NCBI GenBank assembly: GCA_031308135.1
Contig: JAHLJT010009436.1
Location: 216,128,786 to 216,192,785, forward strand
DNA from: Acheta domesticus
Lineage: Eukaryota; Arthropoda; Insecta; Orthoptera; Gryllidae
Direction of reading: 5' to 3'
DNA length: 64,000 bases
Position 1 is the first letter of the stretch. Each line of letters opens with the position of its first letter. The translations under genes and the position numbers were made by a program. This document shows, piece after piece, positions 45,790-56,985 of the stretch. The notes under the pieces were generated by a model that was not told the origin of the DNA, made no database searches, and was given only the letters and a program-made list of their open reading frames with translations.

Positions 45790-48000
45790 GTAGGCACAAA
45801 TGAGCAGCGGGGAAGTGGCCTAAGTCGCGTTTTAATTAAGGTGTCTGCGCCAGCAAAGCTTCCCCACTATCGTTCTCGAACCCTACGCGCATTCGATAGA
45901 CTCGACGAACGCAGTGCGAGTCCGGTTGTTCTTAAGAGATCACGCGGACGCTTCCGCCAATACGAGTCGTTTTGGCGTGTGCTAGAACCATGTGTAAAGC
46001 AAAGAGTGAAACTGATTAGTTTAAAAGAGGGAATTGTTATATACAGAGTTAAATAGGAATCTGTTTTCGATAGGAATTCGCATTTTGTGATACACACTTT
46101 TCATAATAACGAAGTTTAGATAAGGAAAGGAAGTAACACTAGAGTAAAACGAAAAAGAACTGATTTTGACAGAAATAATCATACGAAGATACAGAAAACA
46201 AATATCAAAGTAAAATAAATTTATAATTTTCAATTGCATGGATATCTTCACTCTTTAATCTCCAATATGTTCTCAGTATTCATCAAAACATTTTCCCACC
46301 ATGTGAGTAAAAAGAAAACTTTACATTTATTTTAATTTTGAATAATAAAGTAGTTTAAGTCTGCGTATGATATAATATAATAGCAAATGAGAAATTATAT
46401 ATGTCACTTTATGTACTATTTTGTACATGTTAATGAAATAAAACCACAAAACCCCGAACAGTGGCTCTCAACGCATGTTTATTTTCAATATAATTTCTTT
46501 TGAAATTTACAATTATAAAATGAATTTACTTTTGCATGTAATATATGAGTTTTAATTCAATTTTAATTCATGGGCAAAATGAGTAACAATTCGAAAAAAA
46601 GAAAGGTAAGGTTTCGCAATTAAAACTACGCATAGTACACTCTAAAAAAACAATCGAAACTTGCACCCTAAAACATGAACATTCCATTCAACAACACAGA
46701 AAGAAGAACGAATTAGTACTTAATTTTAACCCCTCTTTCTGACACTGGGGTGTTGTGACAAATTATTAGCAACAAATTCGTAATTTATTGCACATAAAAT
46801 AAAGATATATAGATTACAACAAATGCACTTGACATTGCATTCCTCGGCTAGTTAAATCCCGCAAGTTCCGTCCCCTTTTCAATTTTGGCCTTTCGCGTAT
46901 GCAATTGTTTCATCGGGCCAATTTCGAAGCGGGGAACGGATTGGAAGAGTTTACCAATCATGTATTACACCATTGCCTTTCACAACTGCCATCTAGAAGC
47001 ATTTTTCGATAAGAACACAAAGCGGTATTTTTCACATCAGTGATACAGTTGTGCGCGAAGCGCCGGCTGAAAAACACTTTGCTAGCGCGTCCTTTTGTCA
47101 ACACTCAAACAAACGCGGAGCTCAAATAACCACGGCCCACATACATGTTCAGCCCTACCTAACCCTTTGGCCAGCGAACTCATTTCGCAGTTCTGCGACC
47201 GGTCCTGGCCAGTGGCAAACGTCGAGAAGAACGTAAATGTCATTGTTCTGGTTTAAGGCATGTAGTTATAGTTATCGCATACGAATTTTTGATGATTTTA
47301 AAAATTGTATATAATTTAACATTTAAAGATTTTATGTGTGTATACGTGACGAATGCGAATTATATTGAATAAAAAACTCCTTTAAAGGGAGTTATTTACT
47401 ATTTAAATAATAAAACTGTTACATTTTTTCGGTTTCATTAATTGAAATCTGTAGAGCAATGTTGTAGGGGTATTGATTTCACAGTGAAAACTCGATAGAA
47501 GTGTGTCATGACACCAGTATTATCTTACAGCAAAGTTAAGAACGAATAAAAATTCGGTATGTCTATATTTATCTTTCCCTCATTAGCGTTCTATATACTT
47601 AATAGAAAAATAGTTCTCGTATCTTGTTGAGATGTGTACTTTACAAAAATTCACTGTTAAAACAGGTTCAGAAATCCCCGCTTGTTTTCTAGGCCAACGT
47701 AAAGCATTCATTACCATAACATTACCATTCAAATATTCTGAATCCAAAAGAATATCTTATTGACATTTAATGGTACATAAATTACGTCGCAGTCTGGGAA
47801 CAAAGGTATTTGGCTTTTTGTCAACTCTCGTTATCGCCACGCTTTTTCCACATTCACGCATTACCAATTCACCCAAAAAAACCTGCATTAATCTATCTCA
47901 TTAATTCTTCCCGACCACGTTTATGTGTCTTTCAGCTTCCAATACGGAATGACAAACGAACATCCCCCTCCCGGCCCCTCTCCCACGTGTTCATTATGCC
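45790..48000. other. AT-rich stretch with a mixed patch
   Basis: Mostly AT-rich. The 46850-47230 part has mixed composition without repeats. A CAGTGGCTCTCAAC phrase at 46460 resembles hAT termini, but no partner end was found. No gene is seen. Confidence 0.5.
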
Positions 48001-48385
48001 AAAATCGCATGACTCCGGGCGACACGACAACGCCGGTTACATAGTAAACAACGCGCGCAGCGACAACAACCGAGCGACCGGGCGGCCGGCCGGCGGAGCG
48101 ACCTTCCCGCGGCCGGCGCTCGTAATCCGGCGAATCAGTCACACACGCGATAGGCGGCGCGCGCCGCGCCTGCCCGATCCGCACGCGTCGCCGTGGCGCA
48201 CGCACGCGCGACCACGGCACGCCTAACGCCACGGCGGCGCGCCGCTCCGCCCACGCGTGCGTCGCATACCTTCGCTGCGTTCGGAGCGACATTCGCGGCT
48301 CACGCCCTGCGTGGCGGCACGGCACGGCACGGCACGGCACGGCGACGGATAGGCTGGCAAATGACTCGGCGAGAAATGAGCGGCG
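48000..48385. other. CpG island with GGCAC pentamers
   Basis: A CpG-dense block of about 380 bp containing five perfect GGCAC pentamers at 48316-48340. Overlapping frames on both strands. It may be an unmethylated island; no promoter motif is recognised. Confidence 0.5.
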
Positions 48386-48389
48386 GATA

Positions 48390-49031
48390 GGCATCGATGA
48401 GCACTCTACCACTTGCAGTGCAATGAAATGGATCTCTGATACTGGCGCACATTTTTATTTGACCAAATCAAAGTTTCATTCAACGGAATGTAAACTAACT
48501 ACAACAACTACAAACAAATTATTTTTCTACTGGTATAACTCTCGCGGGTTGTTTCTTAGTGACAAATGTGATACAAGATAATACACGTACTTACAAAATG
48601 ATGAATGAAGATTTAGATTATGTTATGAAAATAAGTTACAATCTCTCTTTACTTTTTATCTTCGGACATGGAATTTAAATCTTCCATACCTTATCCCGCA
48701 TACTGGTAACCTTTGAAATGAGCCTGAGCCGCCACAGCTATTGTCATTCGGGCCAGTTCATTCATTCATTCATTCATAGGAGTTCTCAACTGATGAGATC
48801 ACGGAGGTGGACGAGTGATCATCTAATGAGCAGATGATGCGTACCATATTTGCGGGCAAGGTAACGATGTACGTACATTGCGAAGGTACTACATTCAGAA
48901 CAACTGTCGCAAGATATAAAAGTAAGTAAAATTTCTTCGGGTCGGCGGTACGTCATTCTCAAACCTGTTTAAAAACAACGATTGTTAAAAACATCGATGC
49001 TTCATAACATCGACTTTTACTATCGATATCG
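48390..49031. other. AT-rich stretch
   Basis: AT-rich DNA. A (CATT)-type run occurs at about 48757-48775. Near 48988-49030, AACATCGATG and TATCGATATCG phrases resemble the palindromes of the 38.4-kb element and may be a fragment of it. Confidence 0.45.
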
Positions 49032-49039
49032 CACTCGAT

Positions 49040-49273
49040 TAGGGGCGGATCCAGCCGATCATTTTGGGAGGGCCCATCGTAGATTTTTGTTAAATAATAA
49101 ACATATTTGTTATTAAATTGTGTATTATTTACGCACTGTAAATGTGATATTAGACAATATTATTGTTCAAATAATTCTAACATAAATATTTAAATCTATT
49201 TTGCATAATAAAGAAGGTAAACGAAAACTCTTGGCCTTTATGGGGGGGGGAGCATGACCTGGATCCGCCAGTG
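49040..49273 (+). mobile_element. Small hAT MITE, copy 2 (family A)
   Basis: The left end is TAGGGGCGGATCCAGC and the right end read inward is CACTGGCGGATCCAGG, sharing GGCGGATCCAG. The 8-bp flanks CACTCGAT (49032-49039) and CACTCGCT (49274-49281) match at 7 of 8. The whole body aligns with the reverse complement of 26770-27014. It is 234 bp, with an AT-rich core and a G9 run near 49242-49250. A non-coding, trans-mobilised element. Confidence 0.88.
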
Positions 49274-49349
49274 CACTCGCTGTTGCTACTTGTAAGTTCA
49301 AGACAGGAGTACATACGTACCGAATCGTTCTTTCTTCTCTCCCAGAGCT

Positions 49350-49536
49350 TCTGTCTCGCCGGCCGCGCCCCCGCCCCCGCCCCCGCCCCGCGCGCGCGCG
49401 AAGCACGCCGCCGCGGGGACAGGCGCGCTTCTGCGCGCGCGGAACATTCAATCGCGCGCGGAACGAGACTGCGCCCCCGCCACTTTTTATTCGCGTCCGC
49501 GCCCCACATTCGAAGCCCGACACAATGGAACACGCC
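49350..49536. other. CpG-rich block with CGCGCG runs
   Basis: Begins with GCCCCCGCCCCCGCCCC near 49368 and contains CGCGCGCGCG at about 49388 and further CGCG clusters. No gene is supported. Confidence 0.5.
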
Positions 49537-49660
49537 ACGCGCAGTCACACGTCGCCTGCAAAGGCAACACCCACTCGCAGAGGACAGCAAACCGGAAACA
49601 ACGGCCAAAATTTCATGTAATTTTAGAGGAGGAAACACAACAATGTAATATGTTTTACTT
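49537..49660 (+). repeat. Dispersed repeat copy 1 (of two in this window)
   Basis: Shares GTCGCCTGCAAAG, CTCGCAGAG, AAACAACGG and GGAAACACAAC phrases in order with 50206-50330, at roughly 80% identity by eye over about 120 bp. The pair lies 670 bp apart in direct orientation. It may be a local duplication or two insertions of one repeat. Confidence 0.75.
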
Positions 49661-50205
49661 AAAACAAATTGCTATCTGTTCAATGACATTACAATTTTTA
49701 GGGAATTAAATATAAATGTAAAACATAATGTAGATGTAAGATACCATAATTTAATTGTCAGGTAAATTGTTACCAAAAATTTAATGAAATGCCTTAAAAA
49801 AGTTACTAAATTGTTACCAATAACTTTGTTAATAAAAAATAATTGTGAAATGTGTAAAATAAAAATGAAACAACTACTCTATCAGCGGTTACGAACTGAA
49901 GGAGGACAAAAAATATCCTTTGGAAGATGTGAACGGATTCGAGGATGAGGAAAATAATTTTGACTTAATATGAAGTTTTGAAAAATAGTTGATGTTGATA
50001 ATTTGTTATAGAAATTAGTGAAATATAAATGTTTTGAAAGAATCCTTTTGAAATTCCCTGCGAATTTGTTTATTGAACATAAAGCAAGAAGCACGTAAAA
50101 TTTTGCCCAAGAATTTATTTTGAATTATTTGAAATTTGTTAAGATTAGTCATAGAGGCATTACACTAGGACAGGCATATGAAAGAGAAGGCTTAATAACA
50201 GATGA
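49661..50205. other. AT-rich stretch
   Basis: AT-rich DNA with several AATTGTTACC-type phrases near 49765-49825. No gene is seen. Confidence 0.5.
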
Positions 50206-50330
50206 CACGTGCAGTCTGAAGTCGCCTGCAAAGCCAACATCCAGTCGCAGAGAACCGTAAACCACAAACAACGGTCAATATTTCTTGTGGTTTTAGGGGA
50301 AAACACAACTATGTAATACGCTTGATTTAT
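50206..50330 (+). repeat. Dispersed repeat copy 2 (of two in this window)
   Basis: The second copy of the repeat at 49537-49660, with GTCGCCTGCAAAGCC at 50221 and AAACAACGGTCAATATTTC downstream. Confidence 0.75.
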
Positions 50331-50431
50331 TTTAATAGAGAACAAATTAATCGACCAAATGTGCCAAAGGCGTATTTTTAAAAAAACGTTACCCATGTAA
50401 AATAAGACGTACACTGTCGTTTAATTATTTT

Positions 50432-50526
50432 TTAGGTCGCAAACATCCATGCCCGATGCGGGATTCGGATCTGTGACTTTTCGAGCTCTCCAGACTTAGC
50501 GACCTAGGCTATCAAGGCCGGCATCG
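50432..50526 (-). mobile_element. tRNA-derived SINE head, minus strand
   Basis: On the minus strand the A box is TAGCCTAGGTCG (plus 50500-50511) and the B box is a degraded GATCCGAATCC (plus 50461-50471) inside a CCCG-type T-arm. The terminal ATGCC and GGCAT can pair. It shares the GGTCGCTAAG segment and the CATCGGGCATGGATG-type 3' junction with the SINE at 326-470. It is too diverged to be a working tRNA; the 3' body is short or missing. Confidence 0.55.
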
Positions 50527-50529
50527 ACG

Positions 50530-51150
50530 CTTAATATTACTTGTCTCCATATTTAAGTATAGAAGTCGAACGTAGACTGTTTCTGGCAGCAGCAAAGAAA
50601 CAAAACTAATTGAAGCATACAATAAACAAGTGGGTGTTTTTGCACTTTTTGAATTTCACTGCATTACTAATTCATTTTCCTCTCAGCTTATTTGTATGTA
50701 AAATTTAATTTCATAACGTTTACATTGTAAAAATTCTACATACCTCTTACTATTAGGTTTTCAATACAAATTACATTGAATAAACTCAACAGTTTGATGG
50801 CCTTTGTTGCAAATGCATAGTTTTGTTTCATTGATATGTGTGAAATATCTACCGACGTGCAAAATTATTTGCTCTTGAATGAAACAATCTTTGTGCAGGA
50901 AAATATATTAACCGAAATAAGAGCAACATATGGAATGTTTAAGATATGTGCACAGAGCTTTTTTTATTTTGTAGCGGAAAATGTTTTATTATTTCACAAA
51001 ATGTTAATGTTTTACTTCCCGTTACTCTTACTCAATTTGCTGTAAGTAGAAAAAAATACCACTTTTCAAGCAAGTAGTTATAAGCACATTTCAGTTTCCA
51101 CATAGCGTGCTTTAACTACACAAATATATCTTCAGAACTTTGATCATCGT
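50530..51150. other. AT-rich stretch
   Basis: AT-rich DNA. No feature is recognised. Confidence 0.5.
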
Positions 51151-51500
51151 ACGAGATATCCGCCCACTGTGTCCCTTCAGGCCGTCGCTGCCGCTGCGTC
51201 CGCTGCCAGTTCGATCACTTCGAGAACACTCGATGAAAAGGCGGTCGATCGGGCGCGGGTGCAGCAAGCATTCGCATGCGTCGACTCCCCGGCGGAGCGC
51301 GCGAAGGTGGCGCTCGCCCGTCGCAAGGAGTAGGGTGGGGCGGGAGGGGGTGGGGGCGGCTGCTGGAAGCAAACGCCACGTCGTCGTCTATGCATCTCGC
51401 TTGGCGTTACGAGCTGTAAAAGGCACCTGCGCGAGTGACGCGCTCTGCGATAACAGGAGCCAGGGTGCAGGTGAACGGAATGGAACCGAGAGATGTGAGG
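51150..51500. other. GC-rich block
   Basis: CpG-rich at 51170-51320, then a G-rich GGGGCGGGAGGGGGTGGGGG run near 51336-51355 with quadruplex-forming spacing. Frames are open on both strands; none is recognised. Confidence 0.45.
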
Positions 51501-51599
51501 ATGAGGGGAAGGTTGAAGATACCGTAGCTGAAGGTGATCTGGCAGAGGTCGTCGTAATGAACGTGGTAACTTCACAGAAGATCGTAAATACATAAATAA

Positions 51600-52200
51600 A
51601 ATTTAGATAGTAATTCAGAGACGAAGTACTAGAGAAAGCAACGGCTTTGAAAAGCCGTTTCCAGAGATATTTTATTGGAATTATTTTTAAAGTATTGGCC
51701 GATTCAGGTACTAAAATAGACAGTGTTTTTAATATAGATTTTCAAATTATTATTCATTTCACTTCATTATACCACACCATTCAAATTTGCCGCGTAAGAC
51801 TTCAGAACCTATGAAATGCGAGCATTATTAAGCTCAAAAAGCACCAAGAACCTATATATTTCAATTAATTGCACATCATGTCCTACCGGTACCCGGAGAA
51901 CACTAATGAGGGAGCGGGTGGGGGAAAATCAAAGACAGACCACAGAAAAACTAGCATTTTGTTTAGAAATAGTTCAACGTTCACTATGTTGCTTCAATTG
52001 CACGAATGTTATCCTGACCGACAGATTATAAAATATGATTTTAACATGTTTATGGACACGCCTGGCTATCAGGGAACGGCGGAGGACGCAATTACGCATG
52101 GCGACAATTTTTATAACATTTTCCCCAAAATTTCGATAAGTGTTTATAGACGAAACAATCTCTTACAGCTAGGAATAGTTATAACAAAAAACTGAAAACG
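51600..52200. other. AT-rich stretch
   Basis: AT-rich DNA with a 108-codon plus frame at 51869-52195 that contains TPGYQGTAEDAITHGDNF but matches no family I know. Left uncalled. Confidence 0.4.
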
Positions 52201-52215
52201 ATGAACAGTTGAACG

Positions 52216-52527
52216 ATGAACTTGTTACGTAAACAAAGAAGGAAAAGACTGCTCTGGAGGTCTGCCGTTGACACATCTCTCAATTGGAATGTGACTAAGG
52301 GTTACGTCTCTCATATCCAACAGCCGAAGCAAACTATTCACAGGTCACCAAGCATTCAACTGTTTCCGATGCAGCGAGTCTTGACACACAGCGAGAACGA
52401 AGAAAAGGATGACGTCCACATCGACGACGACACTGACAATAACAACGGGAATATCAACGTCCATGATGACGCGGCGATACGAACGACGGTGAGCAGTGCC
52501 GTCAATGGCGACGAGTGTCGACAATAG
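52216..52527 (+). CDS. Very weak hypothetical ORF, 103 codons
   Basis: The frame starts at ATG and has mixed residues followed by an acidic Asp/Asn run (about residues 62-82). Composition is more protein-like than neighbouring frames. It overlaps other plus frames of similar length and has no promoter, splice or domain support. It lies upstream of the CRE cluster and CpG island at 52.8-53.3 kb. Most likely chance. Confidence 0.12.
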   Translation: MNLLRKQRRKRLLWRSAVDTSLNWNVTKGYVSHIQQPKQTIHRSPSIQLFPMQRVLTHSENEEKDDVHIDDDTDNNNGNINVHDDAAIRTTVSSAVNGDECRQ

Positions 52528-52831
52528 AAACGAGTGTCGACGTCGCTGGCGACCATGCCTAGCAGTGGCAACTATACTGCGATTTATTCAGAGCTGCCTC
52601 TGTCACAGTGTTGTCAAGGTCGATTCCACGAGCAGGAGTCCGTGGCACGAGTGCCACGACGAAATCACCTCTCCACGCAGTTCATAACCCCGTCGCAAGA
52701 GACAACACCATTACTATTGTAAATCGGCGGGTGGGAGTAGGAGACCTTGACACCACTGCTCTGGCAGGTCATCAGCTGTTACAGTGCCATTCAATCGAGA
52801 CCTTACAGTGCGATTTTCTTAACTTTGTCCC

Positions 52832-52909
52832 TGACGTCACTACAGTGACGTCACTATGGTGGCGTACAACCTTCCGACTAGATGACACTGAAACAGCTGA
52901 TTTACGTCA
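52832..52909. promoter_or_regulatory. Cluster of three CRE-type (CREB/ATF) sites
   Basis: Perfect CRE palindromes TGACGTCA lie at 52832-52839 and 52846-52853, 14 bp apart centre to centre, and a variant TTACGTCA lies at 52902-52909. The two perfect sites together form a larger inverted repeat around CTACAG. A CpG island begins directly downstream, so a promoter-proximal role is plausible. Perfect CREs this close together are rarely coincidental, though the whole may also be a palindrome of another origin. Confidence 0.45.
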
Positions 52910-52919
52910 CAGGCAGCTT

Positions 52920-53300
52920 TGGGAAAAATCGCAGCACACAATGATGCCAACGACGACAGCGGCGGCGGCTGCGGTAGCGGCAGCGCAACCACGGCCCGCG
53001 ACGTGTTGACGGCTTCTCGGCCTCCGAGCGCGACCGGCCGCGTGAGCGAGCGCAATTCCGGCGATTGGCTCCGGCGCCGCTTTTTCCCCCGCACTCCTTT
53101 GTTTCTGCGCGCGCGGCTGTCGAAACGCGGGTGGTCCGCCCCGCCCGCCGCACACCGCGACCTTCGACCGGCGCGGCGGCGGCGGCGTCGACAGACGGAC
53201 GGACGGACAGGCAGGCTGCGCCCGGATCTGACGGGCGGGCGTTCGCCACGTGAGCGTGCCCGCACCGCGGTACGCCCGGTTTGCCGTCTGTGATCTGAAG
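52920..53300. other. CpG island
   Basis: A CpG-dense block with GGCGGCGGC and GCGGCGGCGGCGGCG runs at both ends. Minus and plus frames of 124-180 codons overlap and are Arg/Ala-rich, so none is called. Together with the upstream CRE cluster this is the best promoter-like region in the window. Confidence 0.5.
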
Positions 53301-53346
53301 CCGGCGTGAAAAAGCCGGTAGGAGTGAGACTCGGTACATGTACGAG

Positions 53347-53354
53347 TATAAATA
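53347..53354 (+). promoter_or_regulatory. TATA-box candidate
   Basis: TATAAATA lies 45-55 bp downstream of the CpG island. Transcription would start near 53375-53385. No strong insect initiator is visible and no ORF follows, so this is tentative. Confidence 0.2.
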
Positions 53355-53399
53355 ATAGGCGTGGATAATACGCATGAGCCACGCGCTTATGCGCTGGAG

Positions 53400-54636
53400 G
53401 TATGCGTCACGGTTGTAAGATTTTTCAGGTAGTTACATCCGAGCGCGGTTTGACCTTCAGATTTCGCACCAACCACAAGCGCAGGCGAAAAAGTTTGAAG
53501 ATAATACTGTATGTAACAGCGTAATACATTTAATGAAATCTATTGCTATCAGGTTTACTAGATTGCGAATGGTTTGAGAACACTAATCAATGGTGTGATG
53601 TTGTTGGTTGTGATCCGGATGGTATCGCAATAATGCTGATACTCAAGGCCTGCCTTTTGTCCGATTCGTTTGTGATCTTGAGGGTGAAAAAATGCGGGAA
53701 AAAGAGTACGAGATAGATTGAAGGATAAGAAACAAATCAAGGCGAATGTACGGGATTTTCACAATCAGTCCAAGAACAAGAAGTTAAAGCGGGCGTATTA
53801 AGCACACTGTTCTAAAAAGCATAGTTCTTAATAGAATTTCCGCGCAGGGGAAACGAAGCATTTGTTACTCGAGGACAAAGGCTTGCATGAAAATGTGACC
53901 CCCTCAAAATGAATCAATGACGTGTAGAGCAAGTAATGACTAATCAGCAAATCAACCTGTTAGCGCTACACCGAACAATATCCAAGAGGACAATAAAGTG
54001 CACAACCGAATATTTAAGATGCAAAAAATTTACGTGTTCATTTTCTGCATATCAGTAATAAATGTTTTATATTAAACACATAGTATACATAAGCAATGAT
54101 TAGCATTTAACTCCAGAATTATTACATTCCTTCCTTCCGATCAAAGACAATTGTGTTCATTTTCTTGTTCGTGCTATATTTCGTTAAGACAGTTATTTTA
54201 AAATGAGTTCATTTAAAATTATTTTAGTTTTTTCGAAGAAACGGTTATTGACTTTTTTGAAAAGCCTTCGTCAATATTTGCTGATGGAAGAGAGCAGTCA
54301 AGTTTATGAAATGCAAATATAAAATAAACGACGTTTTCGTTTCTGAACATCCGCACCTGTAGAAGCGGTGAGTCGCATAATTTATGTCTGCCGTTTAAAG
54401 TGGTCGTAAATCTGACGACGCGAGTTTCATTATTTCTTAGTAGTTGCTGAGATCATTTAGAAAATAAGCAAAACTGCTCTTGTGTTAAGCCATTCTTATT
54501 AAGGTGCGTTTAGTGAGAAATTCACATATCCACCATGGTTAAACATACCAATAACTGCTAATTACGCATTACAAAATCTCACTAAATTTCTATAATCGCT
54601 TACCATATACATGTGTTATTTACTAATTAGCTAATC
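53400..54636. other. AT-rich stretch, no gene seen
   Basis: About 1.2 kb of AT-rich DNA without recognisable features. Confidence 0.55.
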
Positions 54637-54881
54637 CAGTTTTGAAACCCCCGGCCGAGGGAAATTATACCTGTGCGCTTTCCTTAAAAATGTCCCAATA
54701 TATATTACTGTGTGACGATGAGAAATCACACCCTGTGGTTATGAACATCTGTTTATACGATGACGGAATGACTTCATGCTACGAACCCCTTATCCCAAGG
54801 CCGAAAGGTTGGGCCACCGCTGGTCGGTCAACGTCCGTTGTAGGTTGTCAAGCCAAAGAAAGGGAACAGTTTTGAAACCCC
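54637..54881. mobile_element. Insertion flanked by 15-bp direct repeats
   Basis: CAGTTTTGAAACCCC occurs at 54637-54651 and again at 54867-54881, bounding 215 bp. The insert includes AAGGCCGAAAGGTTGGGCC and CACCGCTGGTCGG near its right end. Fifteen-base duplications fit LINE- or SINE-type target-primed insertion, but the insert has no clear A/B box or simple tail. The boundary repeat could be older than the insert. Confidence 0.45.
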
Positions 54882-55230
54882 GCCATTCAGGTAGTATTAT
54901 TTTACTTCCCAATTACATAATACTTAAGCAAACATCTGAAACATGAAATCAATGTTTTTACAAGGTTCTTAAAATAATGAACTTTGATATTAAAAGCCTG
55001 TCACTCAAAGGAATAGTTAACAAGAAATTTGAGCCCCCCTGAAATCATATTCTCTGGTTTAGAAAAATACAAATGCTTATGTAACACAAAATATAATCCT
55101 TGCATTATTACACATTTGTGAATAGGGCGATCACTTAAATTGTATTTCAACACTACACATTCTATGAATGAAGTATCTAATAATAATACAGAGAGAGATT
55201 TCAAAAGTCTAGAAAATACGTGAAGGAGGT
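54882..55230. other. AT-rich stretch
   Basis: AT-rich DNA. No feature is recognised. Confidence 0.5.
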
Positions 55231-55397
55231 GCCCTGGATTCGGAGTGCCCCTGCCCCAACTGCTTCGCTGAGCGCATGCCTGGGGAAGCCCATCCCTCAC
55301 CCACGAAAACTTCGCAGCTTCCTCCAACTGTCAGCGGCCGCCGCCGCCGGCACAACCGATCGCGCCAGCAGGCGGCGCTGCGCTGCGCTGCGTCTGA

Positions 55398-55462
<65 letters not shown>

Positions 55463-55770
55463 AAGGGCTCTTGGCAACTTGCGGAGGCAGACGGGCGATC
55501 AGACGGACAGTTGGAGGGCGTTGCGGCTTGCTGGCGGGGAGGCGGCCCCGCCCCCGACCCCACCCCCACCCCCGGGCCGCGCCTCGGGCAGTAGAAGCTG
55601 GAACGCGCGGAGTCCGGAGGCAGACGAAAGCTATCGGATCGACGCAGGAATGTTATTGGTACATTCCAACCCCACCGCCGCCGCCGCCGCTTTCACCGCC
55701 GTTCCCGCCCCCGCGTCCACCCCCGCGTCCCCGCCGTCCACCTGCAACCATAACAAAGAAGGGTGCAGCC
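55230..55770. other. CpG island containing the GGC run
   Basis: A CpG- and GCC-rich block with overlapping frames on both strands (Arg runs, Ala runs). The 210-codon plus frame owes its poly-Ala to the triplet run. Further CCGCCGCC runs lie at 55673-55690. No gene is called. Confidence 0.5.
55398..55460. repeat. (GGC)21 perfect triplet run
   Basis: Sixty-three uninterrupted bases of GGC. It reads as poly-Ala, poly-Gly or poly-Arg depending on frame. Confidence 0.95.
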
Positions 55771-56985
55771 CCGCGTCCGTTGCGAAGGCCTCATTGTTTT
55801 TCTCGGACAATATTTCGTGAGGAATTCCCTGGCACAAACACACAATATTCTCTCTCTCTCTCGAAAAATGCGCCGAGGCGAAAGAGCCATTATATTGAAT
55901 TCCGTTAATTTTCTTCATTTTTGTCATGGCGACCCTCTATTTGTTAGGAGGAGGTACACGAAGAAATGCTCATTAAATTGACTCATATTTTCCTCACTGC
56001 CAAGGAACAATGCGGGTAGGTATCATTATGTTCACCAAGAGGCAAGTTTCTTCTCTCCGAAATAGAACGATGGCAAAACAACTTCGAGTAATTCATTACA
56101 ACTGCTAGTAAGGAAAATTTATCGTAATAAGTACTTTTCTATTTATCTCATAAATCACTAGAGAATAAAATAATACTTGCATTATTGAAATAATCATTTG
56201 AAGTTTTTTGCATATAGCATTTGGATGTGTTAGTCTTTTCTTAACAAGGAAAGCCAGTAATTACGCTTTCTTCTTTCAAATACATGATCATTTTGTAAAT
56301 ATTTTGAATAATGTTGTCCAATAAGTTTGTGGAAACGTGAAGAGAGGTCAAACCATGAAAAGCGAATTCGTTAATAGAGATAAAATTATTAATAAACAAT
56401 AAAATACTTTTTACTGACTATATCTTATTAAATTTTAAAAATTATTAAATTTGAGTCATTTTCATTAGTACCAGTTAAGCTGAAGTAGGCTCAAAACTTT
56501 TTAAGACGAAATTATTCATTTTCAGATTTGAGTACTCAATGCTAGTATTAATAAATATGATAATAATGCAATTTTATTTATTAATGACTCGTTTTTTCAT
56601 AAGTTGTATTCAAATTCACCTAAAGAAAGTAATGAATTAGCAACTTCAACCCTCTTTCCACGTCTTTGTTATTAAGTAATTTATTATTTTTTAAGGTTGG
56701 CTCTCATTTTAGATAAACCTCCGCATCTGTTTTTCAACATATCTCCGATGTATTTCTCGTATTGCTTCAAAATACTTACACACCTTTGCAATTGCTGTCA
56801 CCAAACCATCTAGTACTACATTTTTTAAGGCCATTACCACCAATCCTGGTCATTTCCTTCAGTTTAATCATCTTGAATAGTTCATTTTTAGTACATTGGG
56901 TTAATTTTGTTTATACATTTGAAATACTCCAGCATAAAAAATTCAACCCATTGAACCGAGTTCCCAGAGGGCAAATGCTCGAGAC
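55770..56985. other. AT-rich stretch, no gene seen
   Basis: AT-rich, with a TCTCTCTCTCTC run at about 55850-55862. No feature is recognised. Confidence 0.55.

Noticed and set aside
46460..46474. hAT terminus (CAGTGGCTCTCAAC)
   Set aside because: No matching inverted end or 8-bp duplication was found within several kilobases.
52840..53382. 180-codon minus-strand ORF over the CpG island
   Set aside because: Arg/Ala/Pro-rich reading of GC-rich DNA, with a 124-codon plus frame overlapping it. No domain.
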